Below, in pieces: positions 1 through 6,502 of a DNA stretch of 6,817 nucleotides. The translations under genes were made by a program, and so were the position numbers. The stretch spans positions 1-6,817 of the forward strand of contig NKIE01000088.1 of the NCBI GenBank assembly GCA_002256055.1, in the 5' to 3' direction. The DNA is from Pseudomonas sp. PGPPP3 (lineage in GTDB: Bacteria > Pseudomonadota > Gammaproteobacteria > Pseudomonadales > Pseudomonadaceae). Numbering within the stretch: the stretch's first letter is position 1; each line of letters starts with the position of its first letter. The notes below the pieces were generated by a model. The model made no database searches. It had not been told where the DNA came from and was given only the letters and a program-made list of their open reading frames with translations.

Positions 1-420
1 AACGGTTGCCCCATGTTTGTGGCCACCTCTACGCCTCGCCCCACCCCTGAGCCCGTTGCCGAACCCCAGGATGAAGTGATTGTCCTCAGTGATCTGGGCA
101 AGGTGCTATTTGCCTTCAATTCAGCCGAGCTGACGCCGGATGCCAGGGAGTTGCTGGCCGGTATCAGTCCGCGCCTGGTCGATGGCTCGGTGCTGGAGGT
201 GATGGTCAAGGGGCACACCGACAGCGTTGGCGGGGATGCTTATAACGACAAGCTGTCATTGCGCCGGGCGGAGAGTGTGGCCGCCTATCTGGTCAGTCAG
301 GGGGTAGCCGCCGATAAGGTGAAAACCGCCGGGCTGGGTGAAAGCCAGCCGTTGGCCGACAACGCTACTGATGAGGGGCGTGCGCAAAATCGCCGAGTGG
401 AGATTTTCGTCGACCGTTAA
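1..420 (+). CDS. OmpA-family outer-membrane protein, C-terminal peptidoglycan-binding part (5' partial)
   Basis: The frame is open to the left edge, so this is the 3' end of a longer gene; 139 codons are visible. The first visible residues, NGCP, match the way calcium-binding thrombospondin type-3 repeats end in many OmpA/OprF-like porins. They are followed by a Thr/Pro-rich linker (roughly visible residues 9-22) and then the OmpA C-terminal domain. That domain shows a beta strand ending LFAFNSAEL, the GHTD motif, YNDKLSLRRA, and the terminal NRRVEIFVDR. The Asp of GHTD (visible residue 74) and the second Arg of LSLRRA (residue 89) are 15 apart, as are the two residues that bind meso-diaminopimelate in characterised OmpA proteins. 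The role inferred from the family is anchoring the outer membrane to peptidoglycan. The ATG at 13 is probably internal, because the reading frame and the repeat-like motif run past it. The beta-barrel or repeat region lies outside the window. A strong terminator follows 22 bases after the stop. Confidence 0.9.
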   Translation, partial: NGCPMFVATSTPRPTPEPVAEPQDEVIVLSDLGKVLFAFNSAELTPDARELLAGISPRLVDGSVLEVMVKGHTDSVGGDAYNDKLSLRRAESVAAYLVSQGVAADKVKTAGLGESQPLADNATDEGRAQNRRVEIFVDR

Positions 421-441
421 CGGCGAGTGCACAACGCACAA

Positions 442-470
442 CGGGGGCCTTTTGGCCCCCGCATTTTTTT
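442..470 (+). terminator. Rho-independent terminator of the OmpA-family gene
   Basis: There is a perfect 8-bp stem, CGGGGGCC (442-449) pairing with GGCCCCCG (454-461), around a TTTT loop, followed by CA and seven Ts (464-470). It starts 22 bases after the stop codon of the OmpA-family gene. On the opposite strand the hairpin would be followed only by a mixed GTTGTGCG-type sequence rather than a T run. It is therefore a good terminator for the plus strand and at best a weak one for the convergent CopD-like gene. Confidence 0.93.
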
Positions 471-514
471 ACAGATATGTTCAACGGATCAGTTGGTGTC
501 GCATGGACTCGTAG

Positions 515-979
515 TCAAAAAACAGGTCGAGCTGCGGCGATGGCCGTCAAGGCCAAGCCCAGCAGCAGGTTGTAGCCCACTAGCTGGCGAATGCGGCCCA
601 AGGCGATACCGCCGGCCGGCCAGTCCTGGGCGGCGATAGCTTGGCGCAAGGGCGGCAGTTGCAGCAGTTGCACCCGCAGAAACAGCGCCAGCATGGCGAT
701 ATACAGGCCCATCATGATCTGCACATATTTGGGGGCGCCGGCAAAACCGCCAAAACGCAGGTGCAGCAGGCCGACGCCGCTGACGGGCAACAGCACGACG
801 GCCAGCCAGACCCAGAGGAAGAACCTGCGTAACACCTCGGCCCACAAGGTCAGCCGTGCCGGCGCCTCCAGGCTACTAACGGCGGCGGGCCGCAGGATCA
901 TCCAGGCGAAGAACATGCCACCCACCCAGATCAGGGCAGCGAGGGTGTGCAGGGCGTAGATCAGTGCGTCGGGTGTCAT
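515..979 (-). CDS. CopD-family integral membrane protein
   Basis: This encodes a 154-residue, very hydrophobic protein with about four transmembrane helices, at roughly residues 6-28, 53-73, 85-106 and 132-150. The first helix carries HTLAALIWVGGMFFAW (His11 onward), the pattern of the copper-resistance D (CopD) family. A conserved-looking R30-P31 follows it, and charged residues sit between the helices. Members of this family are inner-membrane proteins. Some take part in copper uptake or resistance, but small stand-alone versions are mostly uncharacterised, so copper transport is not established here. The start chosen is the ATG at 979, preceded by GGAG (987-990) with 7 bases spacing. The frame stays open upstream into the antisense of dinG, but that is a high-GC artefact without homology. 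The gene converges on the OmpA-family gene and diverges from dinG across an 87-base region with a candidate LexA box, which suggests possible damage-inducible expression. Confidence 0.83.
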   Translation of the reverse strand: MTPDALIYALHTLAALIWVGGMFFAWMILRPAAVSSLEAPARLTLWAEVLRRFFLWVWLAVVLLPVSGVGLLHLRFGGFAGAPKYVQIMMGLYIAMLALFLRVQLLQLPPLRQAIAAQDWPAGGIALGRIRQLVGYNLLLGLALTAIAAARPVF

Positions 980-1016
980 GGCTAATCTCCAGTCGGCGGT
1001 AAGTGAAACGCGCGCT

Positions 1017-1022
1017 ATCATA
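1017..1022 (-). promoter_or_regulatory. possible -10 element for the CopD-like gene
   Basis: Read on the minus strand, this is TATGAT, a 5/6 match to the sigma-70 -10 consensus, placed 37 bases before the start codon. No good -35 hexamer lies 16-18 bases upstream; that position overlaps the candidate LexA box (1028-1043), where a repressor could block polymerase. The overlapping plus-strand TATCAT (1016-1021) could serve dinG equally well. This is a weak call. Confidence 0.3.
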
Positions 1023-1027
1023 GACCA

Positions 1028-1043
1028 CTGAAAATTTATCCAG
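1028..1043. promoter_or_regulatory. candidate LexA (SOS) box between the CopD-like gene and dinG
   Basis: The site reads CTG AAAATTTATC CAG, the CTG-N10-CAG framework of the gammaproteobacterial LexA operator with an AT-rich centre. It matches 12 of 16 positions of CTGTATATATATACAG. The departures include the usually conserved T after CTG and A before CAG, so binding may be weaker than at a consensus site. It lies 23 bases before the dinG start and 48 bases before the divergent CopD-like start, in a gap of only 87 bases. dinG is a LexA-regulated, damage-inducible gene in E. coli, which makes the placement meaningful. Assuming equal base frequencies, a CTG-N10-CAG match is expected by chance in about 2% of regions this size. 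Confidence 0.6.
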
Positions 1044-1066
1044 CCTTTTTCCCGTCGCAGATCCCC

Positions 1067-3211
1067 ATGCTCAGTACTGAACTCAAATCCCAGATTCAGG
1101 GCGCCTACTCGCACTTTCTCGAAGCCAAAGGCCTCAAAGCTCGTTATGGCCAGCGCCTGATGATCGCCGAGATTGCCAAGGCCTTGGGCGGTATCAGTAC
1201 CGATGAGGAGAACCAACGTAGCGGTGATCCGGCCGTGGTAGCGGTGGAAGCCGGCACGGGCACGGGCAAAACCGTGGCCTATAGCCTGGCCACTATTCCG
1301 CTGGCCAAAGCTGCCGGCAAGCGCCTGGTGATTGCCACCGCAACGGTCGCCCTGCAAGAGCAGATCGTGCACAAGGACCTGCCTGACCTGCTGCGTAACA
1401 GTGGCCTCAATTTCAGTTTTGCCCTGGCCAAAGGGCGTGGTCGCTATTTGTGTTTGTCCAAGCTGGACATGCTCTTGCAAGAGGGTGAGTCCCAAAGCGC
1501 CACGGCCCAGCTGTTTGCCGAGGAAGGCTTCAAGATCGACGTCGATGAGCGCAGCCAGAAATTGTTCGGGCAGATGGTCGAGAAGCTCGCCGGCAACCGC
1601 TGGGACGGCGACCGTGACAGCTGGCCAGAGGCCCTGGAAGACCCCGACTGGGCACGCCTGACCACCGATCATAGCCAGTGCACTAACCGCCATTGTCCGA
1701 ACTTTCAGCAGTGCGCTTTCTACAAGGCCCGTGAAGGCATGAGCAAGGTCGATGTGATCGTCACCAACCACGACATGGTGTTGGCCGATCTGGCTCTGGG
1801 GGGCGGCGCAGTGCTGCCCAATCCACGCGACACCCTTTATGTGTTTGACGAAGGTCATCACCTGCCGGACAAGGCCATCGGCCATTTCGCCCATTACACC
1901 CGGCTGCGCGCCACGGCGGACTGGCTGGAGTTGACGGCAAAAAATCTGAGCAAGCTGCTGGCGCAGAATCCGTTACCGGGCGACCTCGGTCGCCTGATTG
2001 AACAGGTGCCGGAGCTGGCGCGAGACATCAAGGCGCAGCAGCAATTCATGTTTAGCGCCTGTGAGCAGTTGGCGGACTTTCGTGCCGGTGAAGACTCCCA
2101 GGGCCGCGAGCGCCCGCAACACCGCTTTGTCGGCGGCGTGGTGCCGGAGCATCTACTGGAAATGGGTGTCGAGCTGAAAAAAGGCTTTGCCCGCCTCAAT
2201 GACCTGTTTACCCGCCTGACCGAGCTGCTCAAGCAGGCGATGGATGGCGAGGTCAGCATTGGGATTGCCAGTCACCAGGCCGAAGAGTGGTACCCGCTGT
2301 TCGGCAGTTTGCTGGCGCGGGCCCAGGGCAATTGGGAATTATGGACCGCCTTTACCAGTGATGATCCCGAAGACAGCCCGCCGATGGCGCGCTGGTTGAG
2401 TCTGGCCGAGAGCGGTGCGCTGTTCGATATCGAGGTCAATGCCAGCCCGATTCTGGCGGCGGAAACCCTGCGCCGTAACCTGTGGAATGTCGCCTATGGC
2501 GCGGTGGTGACCTCGGCCACTCTGACCGCGTTGGGCACTTTCGACCGTTTCCGCATGCGTGCGGGCTTGCCTCGCGTGGCGGTCACGGCCATTGCGCCCA
2601 GTCCGTTTTTGCATGCCGATGCCGGCGTGCTGCGAGTACCGGACCTGCGCGCCGACCCCCGTGATGCCGTGGCCCATACGGCGGCGATCATCCGCGAACT
2701 GCCGACACTGGTTGAAGGTTCGCGCGGCACCCTGGTGCTGTTCTCGTCACGCAAGCAGATGCAGGAGGTCTTTGATGGCCTTGAGCGTGAGTGGCGCAAG
2801 CGCGTGTTTATCCAGGGCAACCTGTCTAAGCAGGAAACCCTCAACAAGCACAAAGCGAGGGTCGATAGCGGTGAGGCCAGCGTGCTGTTCGGGTTGGCCA
2901 GTTTTGCCGAAGGGGTGGATTTACCAGGTGCCTACTGCGAGCACGTGGTGATCGCCAAGATCCCCTTTGCGGTTCCCGATGATCCGGTGGAGGCCGCGCT
3001 GGCTGAGTGGATTGAAGCCCGTGGCGGCAACCCCTTTATGGAGATTGCCGTGCCGGATGCTTCGTTGCGTTTGGTTCAGGCCTGCGGGCGCTTGCTGCGC
3101 ACCGAGGAGGACCGCGGCACCATTACCTTGCTGGACCGGCGGGTTGTGACCCAGCGTTACGGTAAGGCGATCCTCAATGCCTTACCGCCATTTCGCCGGA
3201 TCATCGACTAG
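1067..3211 (+). CDS. dinG: ATP-dependent DNA helicase DinG (iron-sulfur, XPD-like superfamily 2)
   Basis: This encodes a complete 714-residue protein, against 716 for E. coli DinG. DinG is a 5'-to-3' helicase that unwinds damaged or structured DNA, including R-loops and other replication-transcription conflicts. A Q-motif-like RYGQRLM (residues 26-32) precedes Walker A, GTGTGKT (63-69). Motif II is DEGH (261-264), VTSATL is at 481-486, a motif V-like GLASFAEGVDLPG at 609-621, and motif VI QACGRLLRTEEDRG at 671-684. Four cysteines, C129, C205, C210 and C216, reproduce the [4Fe-4S] ligand spacing of E. coli DinG (C120, C194, C199, C205), so the cluster should be present. The ATG at 1067 gives the full family N terminus, although no clear Shine-Dalgarno sequence precedes it. 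A candidate LexA box lies upstream, consistent with SOS control. The gene stops 3 bases from the convergent HDOD gene. No key motif is missing and no frameshift is seen. Confidence 0.97.
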   Translation: MLSTELKSQIQGAYSHFLEAKGLKARYGQRLMIAEIAKALGGISTDEENQRSGDPAVVAVEAGTGTGKTVAYSLATIPLAKAAGKRLVIATATVALQEQIVHKDLPDLLRNSGLNFSFALAKGRGRYLCLSKLDMLLQEGESQSATAQLFAEEGFKIDVDERSQKLFGQMVEKLAGNRWDGDRDSWPEALEDPDWARLTTDHSQCTNRHCPNFQQCAFYKAREGMSKVDVIVTNHDMVLADLALGGGAVLPNPRDTLYVFDEGHHLPDKAIGHFAHYTRLRATADWLELTAKNLSKLLAQNPLPGDLGRLIEQVPELARDIKAQQQFMFSACEQLADFRAGEDSQGRERPQHRFVGGVVPEHLLEMGVELKKGFARLNDLFTRLTELLKQAMDGEVSIGIASHQAEEWYPLFGSLLARAQGNWELWTAFTSDDPEDSPPMARWLSLAESGALFDIEVNASPILAAETLRRNLWNVAYGAVVTSATLTALGTFDRFRMRAGLPRVAVTAIAPSPFLHADAGVLRVPDLRADPRDAVAHTAAIIRELPTLVEGSRGTLVLFSSRKQMQEVFDGLEREWRKRVFIQGNLSKQETLNKHKARVDSGEASVLFGLASFAEGVDLPGAYCEHVVIAKIPFAVPDDPVEAALAEWIEARGGNPFMEIAVPDASLRLVQACGRLLRTEEDRGTITLLDRRVVTQRYGKAILNALPPFRRIID

Positions 3212-3214
3212 GTA

Positions 3215-4039
3215 TTAGCTGAGCAGTTCGGCAAAGGCTTTGTCAGCTTCCAGAGAGGCTTCCAGGTCAGCGAACAGTTTGTCGCGATCAATGCCTTCAA
3301 ACAGTGGGCCGTTGAGGGCTTCTTTGGCTTCATCACTGACGCCACCATGGGCGCGTACGGTTTCGGCAATATGCACGGCTTGAGCGATCAGGCGTGGCAG
3401 CGGCATATCTGCAGGCGCCTGGTTGGGCTTGGCCTGGTAGGCGATGGCGTCTTGCATGATTTTGGGTAGCTGCCAGCGCCGGGCAAGCTCCGCCCCCACC
3501 TCGGGAAAGCCAAAGCCCAGTTGCAGGGTTTCCAGCGCGACGCGCTGGGCTGCGTCAGTTTTGCCGCTGCGGTTCAGTTGCGCTGCCAGCTCCGGTGCGC
3601 CGGTCTGGATCAGCAGTTCGCCGATGTTATGCATCATCCCGCAGGTAAAGGCGGTCTCCACGGCTTCGCCGAGCTGTTTGGCTAGCAGTCGGCAGATGCC
3701 GGCAACCTGGAAGGTATGAATCCAGAACGCTTTGAGATCAAAGCCCGAGTCGGTCTTGAAGGCGCCGGTCACTGCCGACGCCAGTACCAGGGTGCGCAGG
3801 GTATTGAAGCCCAGGCGCATGGCCGCATCTTCCACGCTGGTGGCTTCACGGGCGCCGCGAAAGCGCGCGGAGTTAGCCAGGCGCAGAACTTTTGCCGCGA
3901 TCACCGGGTCCATGGCTATGTTGCGTGCCACGCTGTCGACGCTGCTGTTGGGATTGTCAAATTGCAGGATCAGCTCCTGCGCCACCTTGGGGATGCTAGG
4001 CAGGCTGTGTAGCTGGTTAAAGAGTGTGTTGAGTTCCAT
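3215..4039 (-). CDS. HDOD domain signalling protein
   Basis: This encodes a 274-residue cytoplasmic protein without signal peptide or membrane helix. Most of it is a HDOD domain, a degenerate relative of the HD phosphohydrolase fold. The N terminus carries LPSIPKVAQELI (residues 13-24). Next come DP at 44-45 with KVLRLANSARF (50-60), then AMRLGFNTLRTLVL (73-86), W106-H108, and GMMHNIGELL (134-143). Where active HD enzymes have the His-Asp pair, this protein has H137-N138, and the usual following Lys is Glu141. Metal-dependent hydrolysis is therefore unlikely. HDOD proteins generally act as regulatory or scaffold proteins in signalling, motility or stress responses; the partner here is unknown and no receiver or GGDEF/EAL domain is attached. 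The ATG at 4039 is preceded by AAAAGAGA (4047-4054 on the minus strand), spaced 7 bases. The gene converges tightly with dinG and diverges from the GH50-like gene. Confidence 0.93.
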   Translation of the reverse strand: MELNTLFNQLHSLPSIPKVAQELILQFDNPNSSVDSVARNIAMDPVIAAKVLRLANSARFRGAREATSVEDAAMRLGFNTLRTLVLASAVTGAFKTDSGFDLKAFWIHTFQVAGICRLLAKQLGEAVETAFTCGMMHNIGELLIQTGAPELAAQLNRSGKTDAAQRVALETLQLGFGFPEVGAELARRWQLPKIMQDAIAYQAKPNQAPADMPLPRLIAQAVHIAETVRAHGGVSDEAKEALNGPLFEGIDRDKLFADLEASLEADKAFAELLS

Positions 4040-4127
4040 GCATTGATCTCTTTTCAGTGACGGATGAGGAAAACATAGTCAGTCATAAAGGTTTCTGCTG
4101 TGAGAATTTTTCTACACCTATTCGCTG

Positions 4128-4156
4128 ACAGACAAATGTCGTCTGTGTGCCGCACA
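4128..4156. repeat. two adjacent short dyads in the divergent HDOD / GH50-like region
   Basis: ACAGAC (4128-4133) and GTCTGT (4141-4146) form an inverted repeat with a 7-base spacer. Immediately overlapping is TGTG (4144-4147) with CACA (4153-4156) around a 5-base spacer. They lie 64-92 bases before the GH50-like start codon and could be an operator or part of a folded leader. No regulator family is recognised, and arms this short can arise by chance. No convincing -35/-10 pair was found in this 180-base region for either gene. Confidence 0.3.
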
Positions 4157-4205
4157 ATGCCGTTATTGACGGGCTGCTTGCAATTGCTCTGCCCGATTGC
4201 CAAAC

Positions 4206-4210
4206 AGGAG
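4206..4210 (+). promoter_or_regulatory. ribosome binding site fixing the GH50-like start
   Basis: AGGAG, continuing as AGGAGAAA, lies 9 bases before the ATG at 4220. It decides the start. The same frame is open back to a GTG at 4100, but that upstream 40-residue extension has no Shine-Dalgarno sequence and would bury the signal peptide. Confidence 0.85.
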
Positions 4211-4219
4211 AAAGTCGTA

Positions 4220-6418
4220 ATGCCGTTGTTTTCCCTACGCCCGTTGACCGTGTTTTGTGTTGCGGCTGTGTGTGGTGTGTCCCCTGTCATGGCGGCCGCG
4301 CCGCAAACGCTCTACAACTTTGTTAAACCCATGGATGTGGTTCAAGTGACCACTCAGGACGCCACGCTACCGAGTCTGACGGCTGAGGTGGGGGCAGGGG
4401 ACGAAATCCTCCGGCGTGTGACCTTCAACCCGGCGCAGCAGCCAAGCCTGCGCTTAACGCCGCAAAGCGGCAGCTGGGACTGGTCCACGGCTGGCGCTAT
4501 GAGTCTGCGGGTGCAAAACGCCATGGATTGGGCGTTGACCCTGGATGTACAGATCGAAAGTGCCGATGGCAAGGTGCTGAACAGCCGTATCGACCTGCCA
4601 GCAGGGCCAGCGCAGACCTTGCTGGTGCCGCTACAGGTGACATCGCCCCTGGCTCAGGGCATGCGCGCCGGGCCGCCGATGCCCTGGAATTACGAGGGGC
4701 GTAGCGTGTTGCTGGCCAGCACGGGGACTGGCGAGCTGCAGACCAGTCAGGTCGTGGCGGTCAAGCTGTCGCTGAATCAGCCCAATGCGGCGCAAAGTAT
4801 TTTGCTCGGTCGATTTGGTGTGCAGGATGTAGCTCCGGTGCAGCAAGCGGCCTACGCCGCTATCGTCGATGCCTATGGTCAGTTCAGTCGCGGTCAGTGG
4901 CCGGAAAAGATCAGCAGCGATGCTCAGCTCAAGACAGCCGCCGGCAAGGAGCAGGAGCAACTCAAGGTGTGGCTGGCACAAGACAGTCAGCGGGATCGCT
5001 TCGGTGGCTTGCTGCAGGGCCCGAGTTTCGATGCCAGCGGCTTTTTCCGCAGCGAGAAGCGTGATGGTCGTTGGTATCTGGTCACCCCAGAAGGCCATCC
5101 GTTCTACTCCCTAGGGGTCAACACGGTAACGGCCAACAATAGCCAGACCTACGTCGAGGGCCGTGAGTCGATGTTTGCCGCCTTGCCCAAAGAAGGCGAG
5201 GCCCTAGCCAAGTACTTCGGCACGGCGGACAACCGCAGTGGCACGGGCGCGGCCAAAGGGCGAGCCTTTGACCATGGGCGCTGGTTCGACTTCTATGGCG
5301 CCAACTTGGAGCGCAGCTATGGCCCGCAGGCGTCCGAGCGCTGGGTTGGGCATACTCTCGACCGCTTGCAGGCCTGGGGTTTCAACACCATTGGCAACTG
5401 GAGCGAGCCGGCGTTGACCGCCGCCCAGCGTGTGCCTTACAGCCTGCCGCTGTTGATTCGCGGTGACTACGCCACCATCAGCACCGGCCTGGACTGGTGG
5501 GGCGGCATGCCCGATCCGTTTGACCCACGCTTTGCCATGGCCACCGAGCGTGCGGTGGCAATTGCCACCCGCGATCACCGTGATGACCCCTGGTTGCTCG
5601 GCTATTTTGCCGATAACGAACTGGCCTGGGCCGACCAGGGTGCCGAACCCAAGGCGCGTTATGCCTTGGCCTATAACACCCTGCGGCTGACCACCGATGT
5701 GCCGGCCAAGCGTGCCTTCCTCAAGCAACTGCGCGACAAGTACCGCAACCATCAGGGCCTGTCCAAGGCCTGGGGCATCGACTTGCCGGCCTGGGAACTG
5801 ATGGAAGACCCGGGCTTCCAGGCGCCGCTGCCGAGCGCCGAGTTCCCAGCCATCGAGGCGGATCTGCAGCACTTCCAGCGCACGTTTGCCGACAGTTACT
5901 TCAAGACCATTGCCGATGCCCTGGATTGGCATGCGCCCAACCACCTGCTGCTGGGTGGACGCTTTGCCATCAGTACGCCTGAAGCCGTGGCGGCCTGTGC
6001 CCAATACTGCGATGTACTGAGCTTTAACTTTTACACCCGTGAACCGCAGCATGGTTATGACTTCGCCGCTCTGCGGGAGCTGGACAAGCCGGTGCTGGTG
6101 ACCGAGTTCCATTTCGGCTCCCGTGATCGCGGGCCGTTCTGGGGTGGTGTCAGCGAGGTGTACAAGGAAGAAGAACGCGGCGCCGCTTATGCGCACTTCC
6201 TCAAGCAAGCCCTGGCCGAGCCGCTGATTGTCGGTGTGCACTGGTTCCAGTACCTCGATCAGCCGGCCAGTGGTCGTCTGCTGGATGGCGAGAACGGCCA
6301 TTTGGGGCTGGTGGGCATCACCGATCGACCCTTCCAGGGCTTTGTCGAGCAAGTGCGCAAAGCTAACCTGAGCGTGCTCAACAACGGCTTGCCAGCCCCG
6401 GCTGCCAGCGCGCCATAA
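4220..6418 (+). CDS. exported glycoside hydrolase resembling GH50 beta-agarases
   Basis: This encodes 732 residues. The N terminus (residues 1-25) is a signal peptide: a short R7-containing start, a hydrophobic core, and VMA-A for cleavage after about residue 25. No lipobox is seen, so the enzyme should be periplasmic or secreted. Residues about 30-200 look like a beta-rich, carbohydrate-binding-type domain. From about 255 to 715 is a TIM-barrel glycosidase with FFRSEKRDGRWYLVTPEGHPF (275-295), WGFNTIGNWS (386-395), GYFADNELAW (461-470) and PVLVTEFHFG (624-633). By analogy with GH50 agarases, Glu467 in DNE would be the acid/base and Glu629 in TEFHFG the nucleophile. Their spacing of 162 is almost that of the catalytic pair in Saccharophagus Aga50D as I recall it (E534/E695). 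The mature protein has only two cysteines, C593 and C597, which could form a disulfide. Agar cleavage is not assured: the substrate may be another galactoside or an exopolysaccharide. GH42-like assignment is a less likely alternative. Confidence 0.82.
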   Translation: MPLFSLRPLTVFCVAAVCGVSPVMAAAPQTLYNFVKPMDVVQVTTQDATLPSLTAEVGAGDEILRRVTFNPAQQPSLRLTPQSGSWDWSTAGAMSLRVQNAMDWALTLDVQIESADGKVLNSRIDLPAGPAQTLLVPLQVTSPLAQGMRAGPPMPWNYEGRSVLLASTGTGELQTSQVVAVKLSLNQPNAAQSILLGRFGVQDVAPVQQAAYAAIVDAYGQFSRGQWPEKISSDAQLKTAAGKEQEQLKVWLAQDSQRDRFGGLLQGPSFDASGFFRSEKRDGRWYLVTPEGHPFYSLGVNTVTANNSQTYVEGRESMFAALPKEGEALAKYFGTADNRSGTGAAKGRAFDHGRWFDFYGANLERSYGPQASERWVGHTLDRLQAWGFNTIGNWSEPALTAAQRVPYSLPLLIRGDYATISTGLDWWGGMPDPFDPRFAMATERAVAIATRDHRDDPWLLGYFADNELAWADQGAEPKARYALAYNTLRLTTDVPAKRAFLKQLRDKYRNHQGLSKAWGIDLPAWELMEDPGFQAPLPSAEFPAIEADLQHFQRTFADSYFKTIADALDWHAPNHLLLGGRFAISTPEAVAACAQYCDVLSFNFYTREPQHGYDFAALRELDKPVLVTEFHFGSRDRGPFWGGVSEVYKEEERGAAYAHFLKQALAEPLIVGVHWFQYLDQPASGRLLDGENGHLGLVGITDRPFQGFVEQVRKANLSVLNNGLPAPAASAP

Positions 6419-6427
6419 GCCCTTATT

Positions 6428-6448
6428 CGCCGGCCTGATTGGCCGGCG
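6428..6448 (+). terminator. GC-rich hairpin after the GH50-like gene, possible terminator without U-tract
   Basis: A perfect 8-bp stem, CGCCGGCC (6428-6435) with GGCCGGCG (6441-6448), surrounds a TGATT loop and begins 9 bases after the stop codon. The position suits a terminator, but the following bases, ACCCATCC, contain no T run. It may instead be a pause or mRNA-stabilising hairpin, or act together with the next dyad. No comparable T run is present on the minus strand. Confidence 0.5.
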
Positions 6449-6477
6449 ACCCATCCTGCGGGCGGTTCCAAAGCGGC

Positions 6478-6502
6478 GGGCAGGCTGCAACAATGCCTGC
6501 CT
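6478..6502. repeat. second dyad in the leader of the serine hydrolase
   Basis: GGCAGGC (6479-6485) pairs perfectly with GCCTGCC (6495-6501) around a 9-base loop TGCAACAAT, and G6478-T6502 can add a wobble pair. The stretch after it is pyrimidine-rich (CTTACTCTT). The loop heptamer TGCAACA (6486-6492) recurs at 6511-6517, overlapping the first base of the ribosome binding site. The dyad could be a weak terminator for the upstream gene or a leader structure of the downstream gene. Confidence 0.4.

Noticed and set aside
13..420. Full-length small OmpA-domain protein starting at the ATG at 13
   Set aside because: The frame continues upstream to the window edge with an NGCP motif typical of the end of thrombospondin type-3 repeats, and there is no room to see a ribosome binding site or signal peptide.
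980..1894. Upstream extension of the CopD-like reading frame on the minus strand for about 305 codons
   Set aside because: It runs antisense to dinG and through the intergenic region, its translation resembles no known protein, and the ATG at 979 has a good ribosome binding site and the family N terminus. Long antisense frames are common in GC-rich genes.
4166..4194. TTGACG as a -35 element for the GH50-like gene
   Set aside because: The position 17 bases downstream is CTGCCC, not a -10 element, and no sigma-54 GG-N10-GC arrangement fits either.
4100..4219. GTG-initiated 40-residue N-terminal extension of the GH50-like protein
   Set aside because: No Shine-Dalgarno sequence precedes it. It would bury the signal peptide, and the ATG at 4220 has AGGAG at 9 bases.
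4054..4290. 78-codon minus-strand frame upstream of the HDOD gene
   Set aside because: It overlaps the signal-peptide region of the GH50-like gene and the divergent promoter region, and has no recognisable domain or ribosome binding site.
5204..6493. A 429-codon open frame on the minus strand opposite the GH50-like gene
   Set aside because: The plus-strand protein has clear catalytic motifs and a signal peptide, whereas the antisense translation shows no recognisable domain and is rich in Gly/Arg/Gln as expected from complementing GC-rich codons.
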